A stretch of 23,706 nucleotides of DNA from CF-39 sp036518215 (GCA_036518215.1 DATDNP010000175.1:1-23706), one strand, 5' to 3'; shown: positions 1-7,155, counted from the first letter of the stretch. Numbers and translations: made by a program. The notes: a model not told the origin generated them from the sequence alone.

Positions 1-769
1 GCCGCTCGACGCCGCGGCGGTCGACGCGGACGACCCCACCGCGCGCGCGGTCCTCCGGGTCGTACACCGTCGGCGCGAGCGCGTCGAACGCCCGCACGAT
101 CGCGCGCGCGAGGTCGATCGCCTCCTGCTCCGGCGCGACGAGCACGAAGTCGTCGCCGCCGACATGCCCGACGAAGGTGTTGTTCACGGTCTCGGAGAGC
201 GACGTGAGCAGACGCGCGAGCTCGACGATGAGCCGGTCGCCACGCGCGAAGCCGTAGTGATCGTTGAACTCCTTGAAGTGATCCAGGTCGCAGTAGATGC
301 ACGCGGCCGCGTCGTCCTCATGCAGATGACGTTCGATCTCGCGCGAGATCGCGAGGTTCCCGGGAAGGCCCGAGAGCGGATTGAGCGCACGCAGCTCACG
401 CGCGCGGCGGAGCGCCGTGTCGACGCGAGCGATGAGCTCCTCGAGCTCGAAGGGCTTCGTGATGTAGTCGTCGGCGCCTTCCGCGAACCGCGCCGCCTTG
501 TCGTGCGTCTCACCCTGCGCGGTCACGAAGATGACGGGGATGTAGCGCGTCCGAGGCATGCGCCGCAGCTCGCGCTGCACCTCGTCGCCGCTCATCCTGG
601 GCATGAGCACGTCGAGGACGACGAGATCGGGCGCGAACGCGTGCGCCTTCGCGACGGCGTCGCTCCCATCGATGGCCTCGATGCAGTCGTACCCCGCATC
701 GGTGAGCGCGGTCACGATGACGTCACGCACGGCGGTGTCGTCGTCGACGACGAGCACGCGGCTGGTCAC
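1..769 (-). CDS. Response regulator with receiver and GGDEF-type (diguanylate cyclase) domain, 3' end outside window
   Basis: The visible 256 codons start at a GTG (767-769); an in-frame stop lies just upstream (782-784), and the only other start there is a TTG at 776-778. Residues 1-120 form a CheY-like receiver: acidic pocket VVDDD near residue 8, phospho-acceptor Asp53 in VLDVLMP, Thr in FVTAQ and Lys105 in ITKPF. A GGDEF-type domain follows, with NPLSGLPGN (130-138), CDLDHFKEFND (160-170) and the signature as GGDDF (204-208). No RxxD inhibitory site is seen five residues before it. The family makes cyclic di-GMP from two GTP after phosphorylation of the receiver. The GGDDF variant with LPGN and YGFARGD belongs to a recognisable subgroup, so activity is plausible but not certain. 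No histidine kinase is adjacent. The glycosyltransferase gene upstream appears to end in its own terminator, so this gene is probably transcribed separately. Confidence 0.9.
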   Translation of the reverse strand, partial: MTSRVLVVDDDTAVRDVIVTALTDAGYDCIEAIDGSDAVAKAHAFAPDLVVLDVLMPRMSGDEVQRELRRMPRTRYIPVIFVTAQGETHDKAARFAEGADDYITKPFELEELIARVDTALRRARELRALNPLSGLPGNLAISREIERHLHEDDAAACIYCDLDHFKEFNDHYGFARGDRLIVELARLLTSLSETVNNTFVGHVGGDDFVLVAPEQEAIDLARAIVRAFDALAPTVYDPEDRARGGVVRVDRRGVER

Positions 770-811
770 GTGCCGCAATGGTCACGCGACCTGAACGCCG
801 AGGGCAATGAG

Positions 812-830
812 AAAAGCGTCTCAGGACGCT
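812..830 (-). terminator. Small rho-independent terminator after the glycosyltransferase gene
   Basis: On the minus strand, AGCGTC pairs with GACGCT across a CTGA loop (815-830), followed by a run of four T (812-815) and then CTC. It lies 45 nt past the glycosyltransferase stop and before the response-regulator start. The stem is short (6 bp), so this is a moderate call. Confidence 0.5.
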
Positions 831-874
831 CGGCTCGCTCCGTCGCCCGGTGAGCGGTCCTGACGGCGACCGGG

Positions 875-1948
875 TCAGGCGGCCTTGCGCGATGGCGTGG
901 GCAGCGTCGTCTTCGCCGCGGCGAGGAGCAGGCGCTCGTGCGCATCGGCCATCGTGTCGAGGTCGAACCGATCGCTCGCGTCCGCACGGATGAGCGCGCG
1001 TTCGATCGACCGCGCGACCGGCACGGCCCCGACGAGCGCGTCCTCGTCGCCCGGTGTCACGAGGACCCCGCCGGTGCCCTGCGGGACGACCTCGGGGAGG
1101 GCGCCGCGCGCGTACCCGACGACCGGGCATCCCGCGAGCTGCGCCTCAGCGGCGACGAGACCGAACGCCTCATCCCATTCGACCGGCATGAGCGTGACCG
1201 CGGCGCGCGACATGAGCGCCCACACGCGCTCGCGCGGAAGCGCGCGGAACACGTGCACGCCATCGAGCAGGGGGACGACCTCGCGCGCGAAATAGCCTCG
1301 GTCGTACACCTCGCCGACGAGGACGACCTCGAGGGCGGCGCGGCGTGCGACACGGATCGCGGCAGCGGTGCCCTTCTCCGGAGTGATGCGGCCCGCGACG
1401 AGCGCGAAGGGCTCGGGCGCTCCGAGCATCGCGGGGAACTCGGGGACGCCGTTGGGGATCGCGCTCACTCGGCGCGCGCCCGCCGCGACCCAGCGACGCG
1501 CCGAATCGTGTGACACGGCGACGAGCAGCGGGTTGGTCGCCCGCACGGCGTCGACCACGGTCGGCTCGGTCGGATTGAGATGGAGCGTATGCACGGTCGG
1601 GAGATCGCGCGAGAGGTCGAAGGCCTCCGCGTCGAACGCGTGCTGTGAGACGACATCGGGCGCCCACTCGCGCACGTGCCAGAAGAGCTCCTCGAACGCC
1701 GACGTGAGCGCGCGATTCGGGCCACCCGCGCGGCGTCCCGCGACGAGGGCGGAGTCGCCGGCGCGAGGATCGACCGCGATGGGCGCGAGCTGCACATCCT
1801 TGAGGTAGCTCCCTTGGGCGCAGAAGACGACGACCTCGTGGCCGCGCGCGCTGAGCGCTCGCGCGAGCTCGGCGATGACGACATGGCTCCCGCGCGCGGT
1901 CGCGTCGGAGAGCGGCGCGACGAGGGGCGCGACGAAGGCGATCCTCAC
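875..1948 (-). CDS. Family 4 (GT-B fold) glycosyltransferase
   Basis: The protein is 357 residues, normal for GT4 enzymes. The start is the GTG at 1946-1948, which begins VRIAFVAPLVAPL, the usual first beta strand; codons upstream in this frame do not look like protein. GT4 hallmarks are visible in order: AELARALSARGHEVVVF in the N-terminal Rossmann domain, SAIPNGVP at the domain linker, GRITPEKG in the nucleotide-sugar site, and EAFGLVAAEA with the E-x7-E pattern followed by GCPVVGYARGALPEVV. The family transfers sugar from a nucleotide donor with retention of configuration; donor and acceptor cannot be read from sequence. Its start overlaps the stop of the upstream cyclohydrolase-like gene (GTGA), so the two are probably translated together. 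That makes a small, possibly pterin-like, acceptor worth testing. Alternatives are glycolipid or mycothiol-type sugar transfer. Confidence 0.9.
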   Translation of the reverse strand: MRIAFVAPLVAPLSDATARGSHVVIAELARALSARGHEVVVFCAQGSYLKDVQLAPIAVDPRAGDSALVAGRRAGGPNRALTSAFEELFWHVREWAPDVVSQHAFDAEAFDLSRDLPTVHTLHLNPTEPTVVDAVRATNPLLVAVSHDSARRWVAAGARRVSAIPNGVPEFPAMLGAPEPFALVAGRITPEKGTAAAIRVARRAALEVVLVGEVYDRGYFAREVVPLLDGVHVFRALPRERVWALMSRAAVTLMPVEWDEAFGLVAAEAQLAGCPVVGYARGALPEVVPQGTGGVLVTPGDEDALVGAVPVARSIERALIRADASDRFDLDTMADAHERLLLAAAKTTLPTPSRKAA

Positions 1949-2361
1949 CGTGCCGAGGCGCAGATCGTCAGGAACTCGGCCCGCAGCGACGCGTCGTCCT
2001 CGTACCGGCCGCGCCAGGCCGTGCGCTGCTCGAGCCCGTCTTCGAAGACGACGCGCAGCCCGGCGCAGTGGTGCGAGGCTGCGATGAGGGTCGCGATGCC
2101 CGCCGGGCGCACGCACACCTCCAACATGCTCGCGATCCGGGCGGCGATCCGCCCGTCGTGTGTGCGGGTTGCTTGGCGGACCATCCGGATCAGTGCGGAC
2201 GGGCCAAGACGCGCTCCCGTCGGCACGTAGCCGACGAACGCGCGGCCGAAGTACGTCTCGCCGTGGCGCTCGCAGCGCGCGACGAACGTGATCGGCCCGT
2301 GCACGACCTGTTGGAGCGGTGGGGCTTCGCGGATGGCCGCCGAGAGAAGAGCGAGTGCCAC
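1945..2361 (-). CDS. Short divergent GTP cyclohydrolase I-like (T-fold) protein
   Basis: The protein is 138 residues and begins at a GTG (2359-2361), the only start codon in an open frame that extends to a stop near 2398. It aligns by eye to the C-terminal core of FolE: ITFVARCERH matches ITLTSTCEHH of E. coli FolE, GRAFVGYVPTG matches the next strand, then VRPAGIATLIAASHHC and the tail SLRAEFLTI. Zinc ligands are kept (Cys30, His33, Cys99), as are the His two before Cys99 and an Arg at 103. The second residue of the CEHH His pair is Arg32, and the GLSK lysine is Ala. The N-terminal helical part (about 80-90 residues) of normal FolE is absent. Family role: GTP to dihydroneopterin triphosphate. 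Because catalytic residues differ, this may be a relative with another reaction. It overlaps the glycosyltransferase by 4 nt. Confidence 0.8.
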   Translation of the reverse strand: MALALLSAAIREAPPLQQVVHGPITFVARCERHGETYFGRAFVGYVPTGARLGPSALIRMVRQATRTHDGRIAARIASMLEVCVRPAGIATLIAASHHCAGLRVVFEDGLEQRTAWRGRYEDDASLRAEFLTICASAR

Positions 2362-2429
2362 GAGTCGGTTCCCAGTGCACTCGCTATGCCTTGCCCGTTA
2401 CGCCGCGTAAGCACGCCACGCTTGGCCGG

Positions 2430-2512
2430 TGGGCGAGGAGGGATTCGAACCCTCACGCTCTTTCGAGCACGAGACCCTAAATCTCGAATGTCTGCCGTTT
2501 CATCACTCGCCC
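2430..2512 (-). tRNA. tRNA-Leu, anticodon UAG
   Basis: The acceptor stem is GGGCGAG/CTCGCCC (5' side 2512-2506, 3' side 2437-2431). The anticodon stem CGAGA/TCTCG encloses the loop TTTAGGG, giving anticodon UAG, which reads CUN leucine codons. A long variable arm (class II) and a TTCGAATC T-loop are present. The discriminator base is A (2430). It is followed by CC and then G, so the full CCA tail is not encoded and must be added after transcription. The gene sits 17 nt past the DinB-like stop on the same strand. Confidence 0.96.
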
Positions 2513-2518
2513 GGTACA

Positions 2519-2524
2519 AGCGTA
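2519..2524 (-). promoter_or_regulatory. Candidate -10 element for tRNA-Leu
   Basis: On the minus strand the hexamer TACGCT (TANNNT type) ends 6 nt before the mature tRNA 5' end, so transcription could begin at or next to the acceptor stem. No convincing -35 is visible in the DinB-like coding end. Confidence 0.35.
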
Positions 2525-2529
2525 GCGGT

Positions 2530-3234
2530 CTAGTGAGCCGCGCTTGCGACCTCGGCCGCGGCGGCGTCGAGCCGGGCGAGCACGTCGCGGGGCGACCGGC
2601 GCTCGTGGCGAGCGCGCAGGACGGAGAGCCGGCGCACATAGGCCTGCGCGTCCGTCTCGCGCTGACCGAGCGCGCGGAGCGTCGTGTCGATCTGCTGCGC
2701 GTGCTCCGCGATGTGGACGGCGAAGCGATGAAGGCGGAAACGGAGATCGACGTCGAACGCCACGTCCACGGGGCCGTAGCGGGTCGGACGATCGAGCGCG
2801 GACGCGTCGAGCTGTGCGAGCGCGTCGTCGGTCTCCATGCGCCGCCGCGCGAACGCGAGGGCGATCGCGAGCGCATCACCGGTCGTGTCGGCGGGATCCG
2901 CCTGTGGCCGCAGCTCCGCGGGCATCGCCACGGGCTGGTCGTCGCTCCGCGTGACCGCGTACACGCAGTTCGCGCGGTACGAGCGCTCGACGCGGATCGC
3001 ATGCTCCATCGTCTGGCGGACCGACCACTCCTGCGGCGCGGGCGCGGTATCGACGAGCGCGTCGGGGACCGCGACGAGCAGGCCGCGGAGGTCCCCGAAC
3101 GCGGCCTGCGCGATCGTGAGGACGCGCGCGGCGTCGTTCGTCGGCGTCGGCGTCGTGACGAGCGCGTCCTGCTCGAGCCACATGAGATAGAAGAACGCGT
3201 TGCGGAGGTCGGCGGGTCCCTTCCCGGGCCACAT
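2530..3234 (-). CDS. DinB-superfamily (DUF664-like) four-helix-bundle protein
   Basis: From the ATG at 3232-3234 the protein is 234 residues. DinB-like features are a helix containing EWSVRQTMEHAIRVERSY, with a candidate metal-binding His, and a late helix HRFAVHIAEHAQQID with two His spaced as in metal-binding DinB proteins. Bacterial DinB proteins include thiol-dependent transferases (bacillithiol or mycothiol linked), but the substrate cannot be read here. The reading frame stays open upstream and reads like real protein (SFESALRALAAIPDASLERA) back to a CTG at 3298-3300. That CTG overlaps the stop of the upstream dehydrogenase gene as CTGA. A 22-residue-longer product starting there is quite possible; no ATG, GTG or TTG exists in that stretch. 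The gene is third in a minus-strand operon and is followed closely by tRNA-Leu. Confidence 0.82.
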   Translation of the reverse strand: MWPGKGPADLRNAFFYLMWLEQDALVTTPTPTNDAARVLTIAQAAFGDLRGLLVAVPDALVDTAPAPQEWSVRQTMEHAIRVERSYRANCVYAVTRSDDQPVAMPAELRPQADPADTTGDALAIALAFARRRMETDDALAQLDASALDRPTRYGPVDVAFDVDLRFRLHRFAVHIAEHAQQIDTTLRALGQRETDAQAYVRRLSVLRARHERRSPRDVLARLDAAAAEVASAAH

Positions 3235-3296
3235 CCACGCGCGCTCGAGCGACGCGTCGGGGATCGCGGCGAGCGCTCGGAGCGCGCTCTCGAAGC

Positions 3297-4199
3297 TCAG
3301 GCTTTCGTCCTCGCCTCGATGTGCGACAGACGCTCGATCACCTTCATGAGCGCGTGGTTCCCGTCGCGCCCCTCACCCGCGGCCTGGAGCGCGGTGTAGA
3401 GCTCGTGCGCGAGCGACGTGCCCGGCAGCGCGAGGTGTGCCGCGTACGCGTCGTCGAGCACGAGGCGGAGGTCCTTCTGCTGGAGGTCGACCATGAAGCC
3501 GGGCTTGAAGTCGCCGGCGAGCATCTTCGGCGCGTAGTTGTTCATGGCCCACGACGATCCGGCGCCACCCGCGATGATCTGACGCACCTTCTCGAGGTCG
3601 ATGCCCTGCGACGCCGCGAACACGAGCGCCTCCGACACGCCGAGGTTGTTCAGCGCGACGGCGATCTGATTCGCGAGCTTGCACGCCTGGCCCGCGCCGT
3701 GGCCGCCGATGTGGACGATCGTCTTGCCCATCGCCTCGAAGATCGGCTTCGCGCGGGCGACGTCCCTGTCCTCGCCACCGATCATGATCGACAGACGCGC
3801 CTCGATCGCGCCGACCTCGCCGCCCGACACGGGCGCGTCGAGCGTCGCGAACGGGGGCTTGTTCCGCGCTGCGCGCTCGGCGAAGTCCTTCGTCGCGGCG
3901 GGGGAGATCGTGCTCATGTCGATGAAGAGCATCCCGTCGTGTGCGCCGGACGCCACCCCGTCCGGGCCGAACACGGCGGCCTCGACGTCGGGCGTGTTCG
4001 TGACCATCGTGATGACGACGTCGCTCCGCTCCGCCACCTCGCGCGGCGTCTTCGCGATCGTCGCGCCGTCTTTCGCGAGCGGCTGCGCGCGAGAGAGCGT
4101 CCGGTTCGTCACGGTGACCGCGTATCCGGCCTTGATGAGGTTGCGCGCCATCGGCGCGCCCATGATCCCGGTGCCGACGACGCCGACGCGCTCCGCCAT
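3297..4199 (-). CDS. NAD(P)-dependent beta-hydroxyacid dehydrogenase (3-hydroxyisobutyrate dehydrogenase / tartronate semialdehyde reductase family)
   Basis: The protein is 300 residues, the usual family length. The N-terminal Rossmann motif VGVVGTGIMGAPMARNL is followed by TNRT after the second strand (Asn32, Arg33), a pattern linked to NADPH preference in glyoxylate and succinic semialdehyde reductases. The substrate motif DAPVSGG lies at 121-127. The catalytic lysine is Lys174 in GQACKLANQ, and the C-terminal helical domain ends NHALMKVIERLS. The family reduces or oxidises small beta-hydroxyacids in the cytosol. The exact substrate (hydroxyisobutyrate, tartronate semialdehyde, glyoxylate, succinic semialdehyde) cannot be fixed. 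Its ATG shares one base with the stop of the upstream small gene (TGATG), so the two are likely co-translated. Confidence 0.93.
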   Translation of the reverse strand: MAERVGVVGTGIMGAPMARNLIKAGYAVTVTNRTLSRAQPLAKDGATIAKTPREVAERSDVVITMVTNTPDVEAAVFGPDGVASGAHDGMLFIDMSTISPAATKDFAERAARNKPPFATLDAPVSGGEVGAIEARLSIMIGGEDRDVARAKPIFEAMGKTIVHIGGHGAGQACKLANQIAVALNNLGVSEALVFAASQGIDLEKVRQIIAGGAGSSWAMNNYAPKMLAGDFKPGFMVDLQQKDLRLVLDDAYAAHLALPGTSLAHELYTALQAAGEGRDGNHALMKVIERLSHIEARTKA

Positions 4200-4555
4200 C
4201 AGTTGTCGCGCTCCACGTTCCCGTTCTCGCCGTCGGTGTGTCCGTTCTCGTCGCGCTGCACGAAGATGGTCCGCTCGCCCTCCTCCTCGACGACGAGGAA
4301 GGTGTTCTCGTCCTCCTGGTCGACGTTCACGGACGCGACGAGGAGGTCGTCGGTGACGTGGACGAACCCGTGGCTCCGTTGCAGCTCGTTCGCGATGGCC
4401 TCGGAGAGGCTGTCCTCCTCGAACGAATCCATGACGAGCGCGCGCGCCTTCTTCACGAGCGCGAAGAAGTCGAGCGGGTCGAAGCGCTGCTCGTGCCCTA
4501 GGAGCACGGCCGTCCCGACCTCTTCATCGCCTTCGTGGATCTCGTAGAAGAACAT
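4199..4555 (-). CDS. Small acidic protein of unknown function
   Basis: The protein is 118 residues, soluble and rich in Asp and Glu. It begins MFFYEIHEGDEEVGTAVLL, and the middle (FDPLDFFALVKKARA) looks helical. Next come strands VHVTDDLLVASVNVD and NTFLVVEEEGERTIFV, then a disordered, Asn/Asp/Glu-rich tail. No catalytic motif, membrane segment or signal peptide is seen. I do not recognise a named family, though the pattern resembles conserved small proteins seen beside housekeeping genes. It is the first gene of the minus-strand operon with the dehydrogenase and lies divergent from trigger factor across only 22 bp. It has no Shine-Dalgarno sequence in that gap and may be read from a near-leaderless transcript. 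Confidence 0.8.
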   Translation of the reverse strand: MFFYEIHEGDEEVGTAVLLGHEQRFDPLDFFALVKKARALVMDSFEEDSLSEAIANELQRSHGFVHVTDDLLVASVNVDQEDENTFLVVEEEGERTIFVQRDENGHTDGENGNVERDN

Positions 4556-4560
4556 CCGGC

Positions 4561-4569
4561 TAGACTGTA
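4561..4569. promoter_or_regulatory. Overlapping divergent -10 elements between tig and the 118-residue gene
   Basis: On the plus strand TAGACT (4561-4566) lies 11 nt before the tig ATG. On the minus strand TACAGT (4569-4564) lies 8 nt before the ATG of the small acidic protein. Both fit TANNNT and they share three base pairs, so RNA polymerase could probably bind only one direction at a time. Transcripts would start within a few nt of each ATG. No clear -35 boxes are visible. Confidence 0.45.
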
Positions 4570-4577
4570 CTCACTCC

Positions 4578-6047
4578 ATGGCAGACACCCCCACGACGAC
4601 CACGCCCGCCGACCGTTCGTTCCGCCACACGGTGACCCGTGAGCCCGGCGCGCGCGTCGTGCTCGACGTGGACGTCGACGCCGACCGGCTCAGCCGGCAG
4701 GCCGACCGCGTGTTCGAGCGGCACAACCAGAAGGCGAGGATCCCCGGCTTCCGGCCCGGCAAGGCGCCGCGCGCGATGTACGAGCGCCAGTACGGCACGG
4801 AGCATCTCTGGACCGAGGCGGCCGAGGATGTGATCGACGAGACGTACCGCGAGATCCTCGACCTCGAGGACATCGACCCGATCGACACGCCATCGGTCGA
4901 GCTGACCGAGCTCGAGCCCGGCAAGTCGCTCAAGTACAAGGCCACCGTCGTCGTGAAGCCGGACGTCGACCTCGGCGACTACGCGGCGCACGGCGTCACG
5001 GTGGAGCCGAAGCCGCCGACGGACGAGGACATCCAGAAGACGATCGACTCGATGCGCGAATCGCACGCGCACCTCGCGCCGGTCGAGCGCCCGTCGCAGG
5101 TCGACGACATCGTCACGGTCGACATCGACCTCAGCGTCGACGGCAAGCAGATGCCGCCCTTCGCGCGCAACGCGCACGTCGAGGCGGGCCGCGAGTCGAC
5201 GGCGATCAAGGGGCTCGGCGACGCGTTCGTGGGCCTCACCGTCGGCACCGAGAAGAAGGTGGACCTCACCTTCTCCGACGAGGTGACCGACGCAGAGGTG
5301 CGCGGCAAGACGGGTACGTTCGCGATCCGAGCGAGCCAGATCGCCGAGAAGATCGTCCCCGAGCTCGACGACGACTTCGCCAAGACGGTCGGCGTCGGCA
5401 GCGTCGACGAGCTCCGGCGTGCGGTGAAGAACGAGCTCGCGCATTCGGCCTTTCACGAGGCGCGCGACGAGGCCGCGGACAGATTCATGGAGCACGCGCT
5501 CTCGCAGGCGAAGGTCGAGGTGCCCGAGCTGCTGGTGCAGGACGAGCTCGACCACCTCATCGCGGATCTGAAGGCGCGCGTCCGCGAGCAGGGGATCACG
5601 TTCGAGCAGTTCCTCCTTCAGGCGCGCAAGACCGAAGAGGAGATCCGCGGCGAATGGCGTGAGGCCGCCGAGCGCCGCGCGAAGGCGATGCTCGTGCTCG
5701 ACGCGATCGCGAAGAAGGAGAACATCACCGTCTCCTCGAACGAGCTCGCGTCGCAGGTCGCGATGACGCCGCTCGCCCAGCAGGACCCGAACGCGCTGCG
5801 CGATCCGGTCGTGCTCGCGTCGTTGGCACGCTCGATCCGCAATCGCAAGACGGTCGACAAGATGATCGGCCTCGAGTCACCCGAGGCGGAGTCGGAGGCG
5901 ATCACAAAGGCCGGCGGTGAGGCCGCCGACTTCCACGGCACCCGCGCGGCGCCGAAACCCGAGGAGCCGAAGATCATCGTCCCCGAGAAGACGGACGCCA
6001 CCGCGGAGGGCCGTGAGGCGATCCGCGCGATGCTCGAGAAGAAGTAG
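4578..6047 (+). CDS. tig: Trigger factor, ribosome-associated chaperone and peptidyl-prolyl isomerase
   Basis: The protein is 489 residues, slightly longer than the usual 430-450. An N-terminal ribosome-binding domain carries the signature GFRPGK (57-62) in ARIPGFRPGKAPRAMYERQYG. A FKBP-type isomerase domain occupies roughly 150-245, from VDDIVTVDIDLSVDGK to EVRGKTGTFAIRASQI. The C-terminal helical chaperone domain follows with VPELLVQDELDHL. About 55 residues beyond the conserved core (from about 435) are Ala, Glu and Pro rich and look disordered. The protein binds at the ribosome exit tunnel and shields nascent chains. The start is the ATG at 4578, with no Shine-Dalgarno sequence and a TAGACT hexamer 11 nt before it. 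It is not directly joined to clpP as in many bacteria; about 2.2 kb of mostly minus-strand genes lie between. Confidence 0.96.
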   Translation: MADTPTTTTPADRSFRHTVTREPGARVVLDVDVDADRLSRQADRVFERHNQKARIPGFRPGKAPRAMYERQYGTEHLWTEAAEDVIDETYREILDLEDIDPIDTPSVELTELEPGKSLKYKATVVVKPDVDLGDYAAHGVTVEPKPPTDEDIQKTIDSMRESHAHLAPVERPSQVDDIVTVDIDLSVDGKQMPPFARNAHVEAGRESTAIKGLGDAFVGLTVGTEKKVDLTFSDEVTDAEVRGKTGTFAIRASQIAEKIVPELDDDFAKTVGVGSVDELRRAVKNELAHSAFHEARDEAADRFMEHALSQAKVEVPELLVQDELDHLIADLKARVREQGITFEQFLLQARKTEEEIRGEWREAAERRAKAMLVLDAIAKKENITVSSNELASQVAMTPLAQQDPNALRDPVVLASLARSIRNRKTVDKMIGLESPEAESEAITKAGGEAADFHGTRAAPKPEEPKIIVPEKTDATAEGREAIRAMLEKK

Positions 6048-6058
6048 GCCGCCGCTCA

Positions 6059-6077
6059 GCGCGCGGTGTACGCGCGC
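6059..6077. terminator. Hairpin between convergent tig and hydrolase genes
   Basis: A perfect 7-bp stem GCGCGCG/CGCGCGC with loop GTGTA lies in the 37-bp gap between two converging stop codons. No T-run flanks it on either strand, so it may be a weak bidirectional terminator or an RNA 3' stabiliser. Confidence 0.35.
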
Positions 6078-6084
6078 AGTCACC

Positions 6085-7074
6085 CTAAACGAGGTACTTC
6101 TTGAACCAGTCGATGGTCTGGACCCAAGCCTTCTGCGCCTGCGCCGCGTTGTAGCGGTCGGGTCCGTTCGTGTCGTTGTGGAAAGCGTGATTCACGCCCG
6201 GATACACGGTGATCTGGTATGGCACGCCGGCCTTCTTCAGCTGCTCTTCCATCTGCGGCGCGGTGGACGTGATGCGCGTGTCGAGCTCCGCGTAGACCGC
6301 CGACACCGCCGCCTTCGTCTTAGCGAGGTCGGTGTAGTTCGACGGCTGCGGACCGTAGAACGGGACACCGGCCTTCACGTCGATCCCGGCGCAGAGGACG
6401 TTCCATACCTCGCCGCCGCCGAAGCAGAAGCCGACGATGCCGATCGTGCCGCTCGTCTGCGTCGCGAGGTACGCGATCGCGGCGCTATGGTCCTTCAGCT
6501 TGTCGGCTGTGCTGCGCTTTCCAAGCGCCGCGTTGTACGCGGCCTGATCGGTGAGCTTCGCGGCACCGCCATCACGCGCCGCGAGATCGATGTTGAGTCC
6601 GACGAACCCGGCGGTCGCGACGCGACGCACGACGTCCTTGATGTGCTCGGTCTGGCCCCGATTCTCGTGGACGACGACGACGCCCGGCACGCGTCCCGAG
6701 AGGTTCGGCTTCGCCATGTAGGCGAGCAGCGGCGCGCCGTCGCTGCCGCGCACGTCCGGCTGCGACACCGCGATCCGCGGATCGTCCGGCTTCACGGTGA
6801 CGCCGTCGGTCGTCGGCGACGCGGGCGGCGTCGCATAGGGGCCCGCGGCGACAAAGCCGGCGGTGGCGCTCGCCGCCGAGGAGGCGGTCGCGGAAGGCGA
6901 CGGCTGCGCCCGTGGCGACAGGTCGCACGCGGCGAGGATCGTCGCGGCGGCGGCGGCGCTTCCCGCGATGAGGGCGACGCGGCGGAAGAGCTCACGGCGC
7001 GGGATGAGGCCGTCGCGGTAGTCCTCGACGTGCTCCTCGATGAAGTAGCGCTGGGTCTCGTTCAACTCGCCCAT
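6085..7074 (-). CDS. Exported dienelactone-hydrolase family lipoprotein
   Basis: The protein is 329 residues. About 25 residues come before an export signal with two arginine pairs (PRRELFRRVALIAGS), a hydrophobic stretch and a lipobox ending LAAC (Cys50). This suggests Tat-type export and lipid anchoring, then a Ser/Ala/Pro-rich linker (51-90). The alpha/beta-hydrolase domain has the dienelactone hydrolase residues: Glu137 in VVVHENRG, nucleophile Cys217 in GFCFGGG, Asp265 in YAELDTRI and His296 in NHAFHND. The family opens lactone or ester rings with a cysteine nucleophile; the natural substrate here is unknown. A TATACC hexamer ends 6 nt before the ATG, so the message may be nearly leaderless. 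The gene is downstream of, and on the same strand as, the small secreted protein gene. Confidence 0.93.
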   Translation of the reverse strand: MGELNETQRYFIEEHVEDYRDGLIPRRELFRRVALIAGSAAAAATILAACDLSPRAQPSPSATASSAASATAGFVAAGPYATPPASPTTDGVTVKPDDPRIAVSQPDVRGSDGAPLLAYMAKPNLSGRVPGVVVVHENRGQTEHIKDVVRRVATAGFVGLNIDLAARDGGAAKLTDQAAYNAALGKRSTADKLKDHSAAIAYLATQTSGTIGIVGFCFGGGEVWNVLCAGIDVKAGVPFYGPQPSNYTDLAKTKAAVSAVYAELDTRITSTAPQMEEQLKKAGVPYQITVYPGVNHAFHNDTNGPDRYNAAQAQKAWVQTIDWFKKYLV

Positions 7075-7109
7075 ATCCCCGGTATACGTCGGGACGGGCG
7101 AAATGGGTC

Positions 7110-7145
7110 AGGGCCGGGGCGGGCTACACACCCGTCCCCGGCCCT
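7110..7145 (-). terminator. GC-rich hairpin after the small secreted protein gene
   Basis: An inverted repeat of about 14 bp, AGGGCCGGGGCGGG pairing with CCCGTCCCCGGCCCT with one bulge and a 7-nt loop, lies 10 nt past the stop at 7156. There is no following T-run on the minus strand (it reads GACCCATTTCG). It is therefore either a weak terminator or an mRNA-stabilising stem before the hydrolase gene. Confidence 0.45.
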
Positions 7146-7155
7146 GCGACGCGAG

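Noticed and set aside
851..877. CCTGAC/GGTCAGG inverted repeat at the glycosyltransferase stop as a terminator
   Set aside because: The stem is short and has no T-run. The hairpin at 812-830 is the better terminator.
2068..3399. Plus-strand open frame of 443 codons across the tRNA and DinB region
   Set aside because: It runs through tRNA-Leu and opposite three real genes, with Arg-rich composition and no family match.
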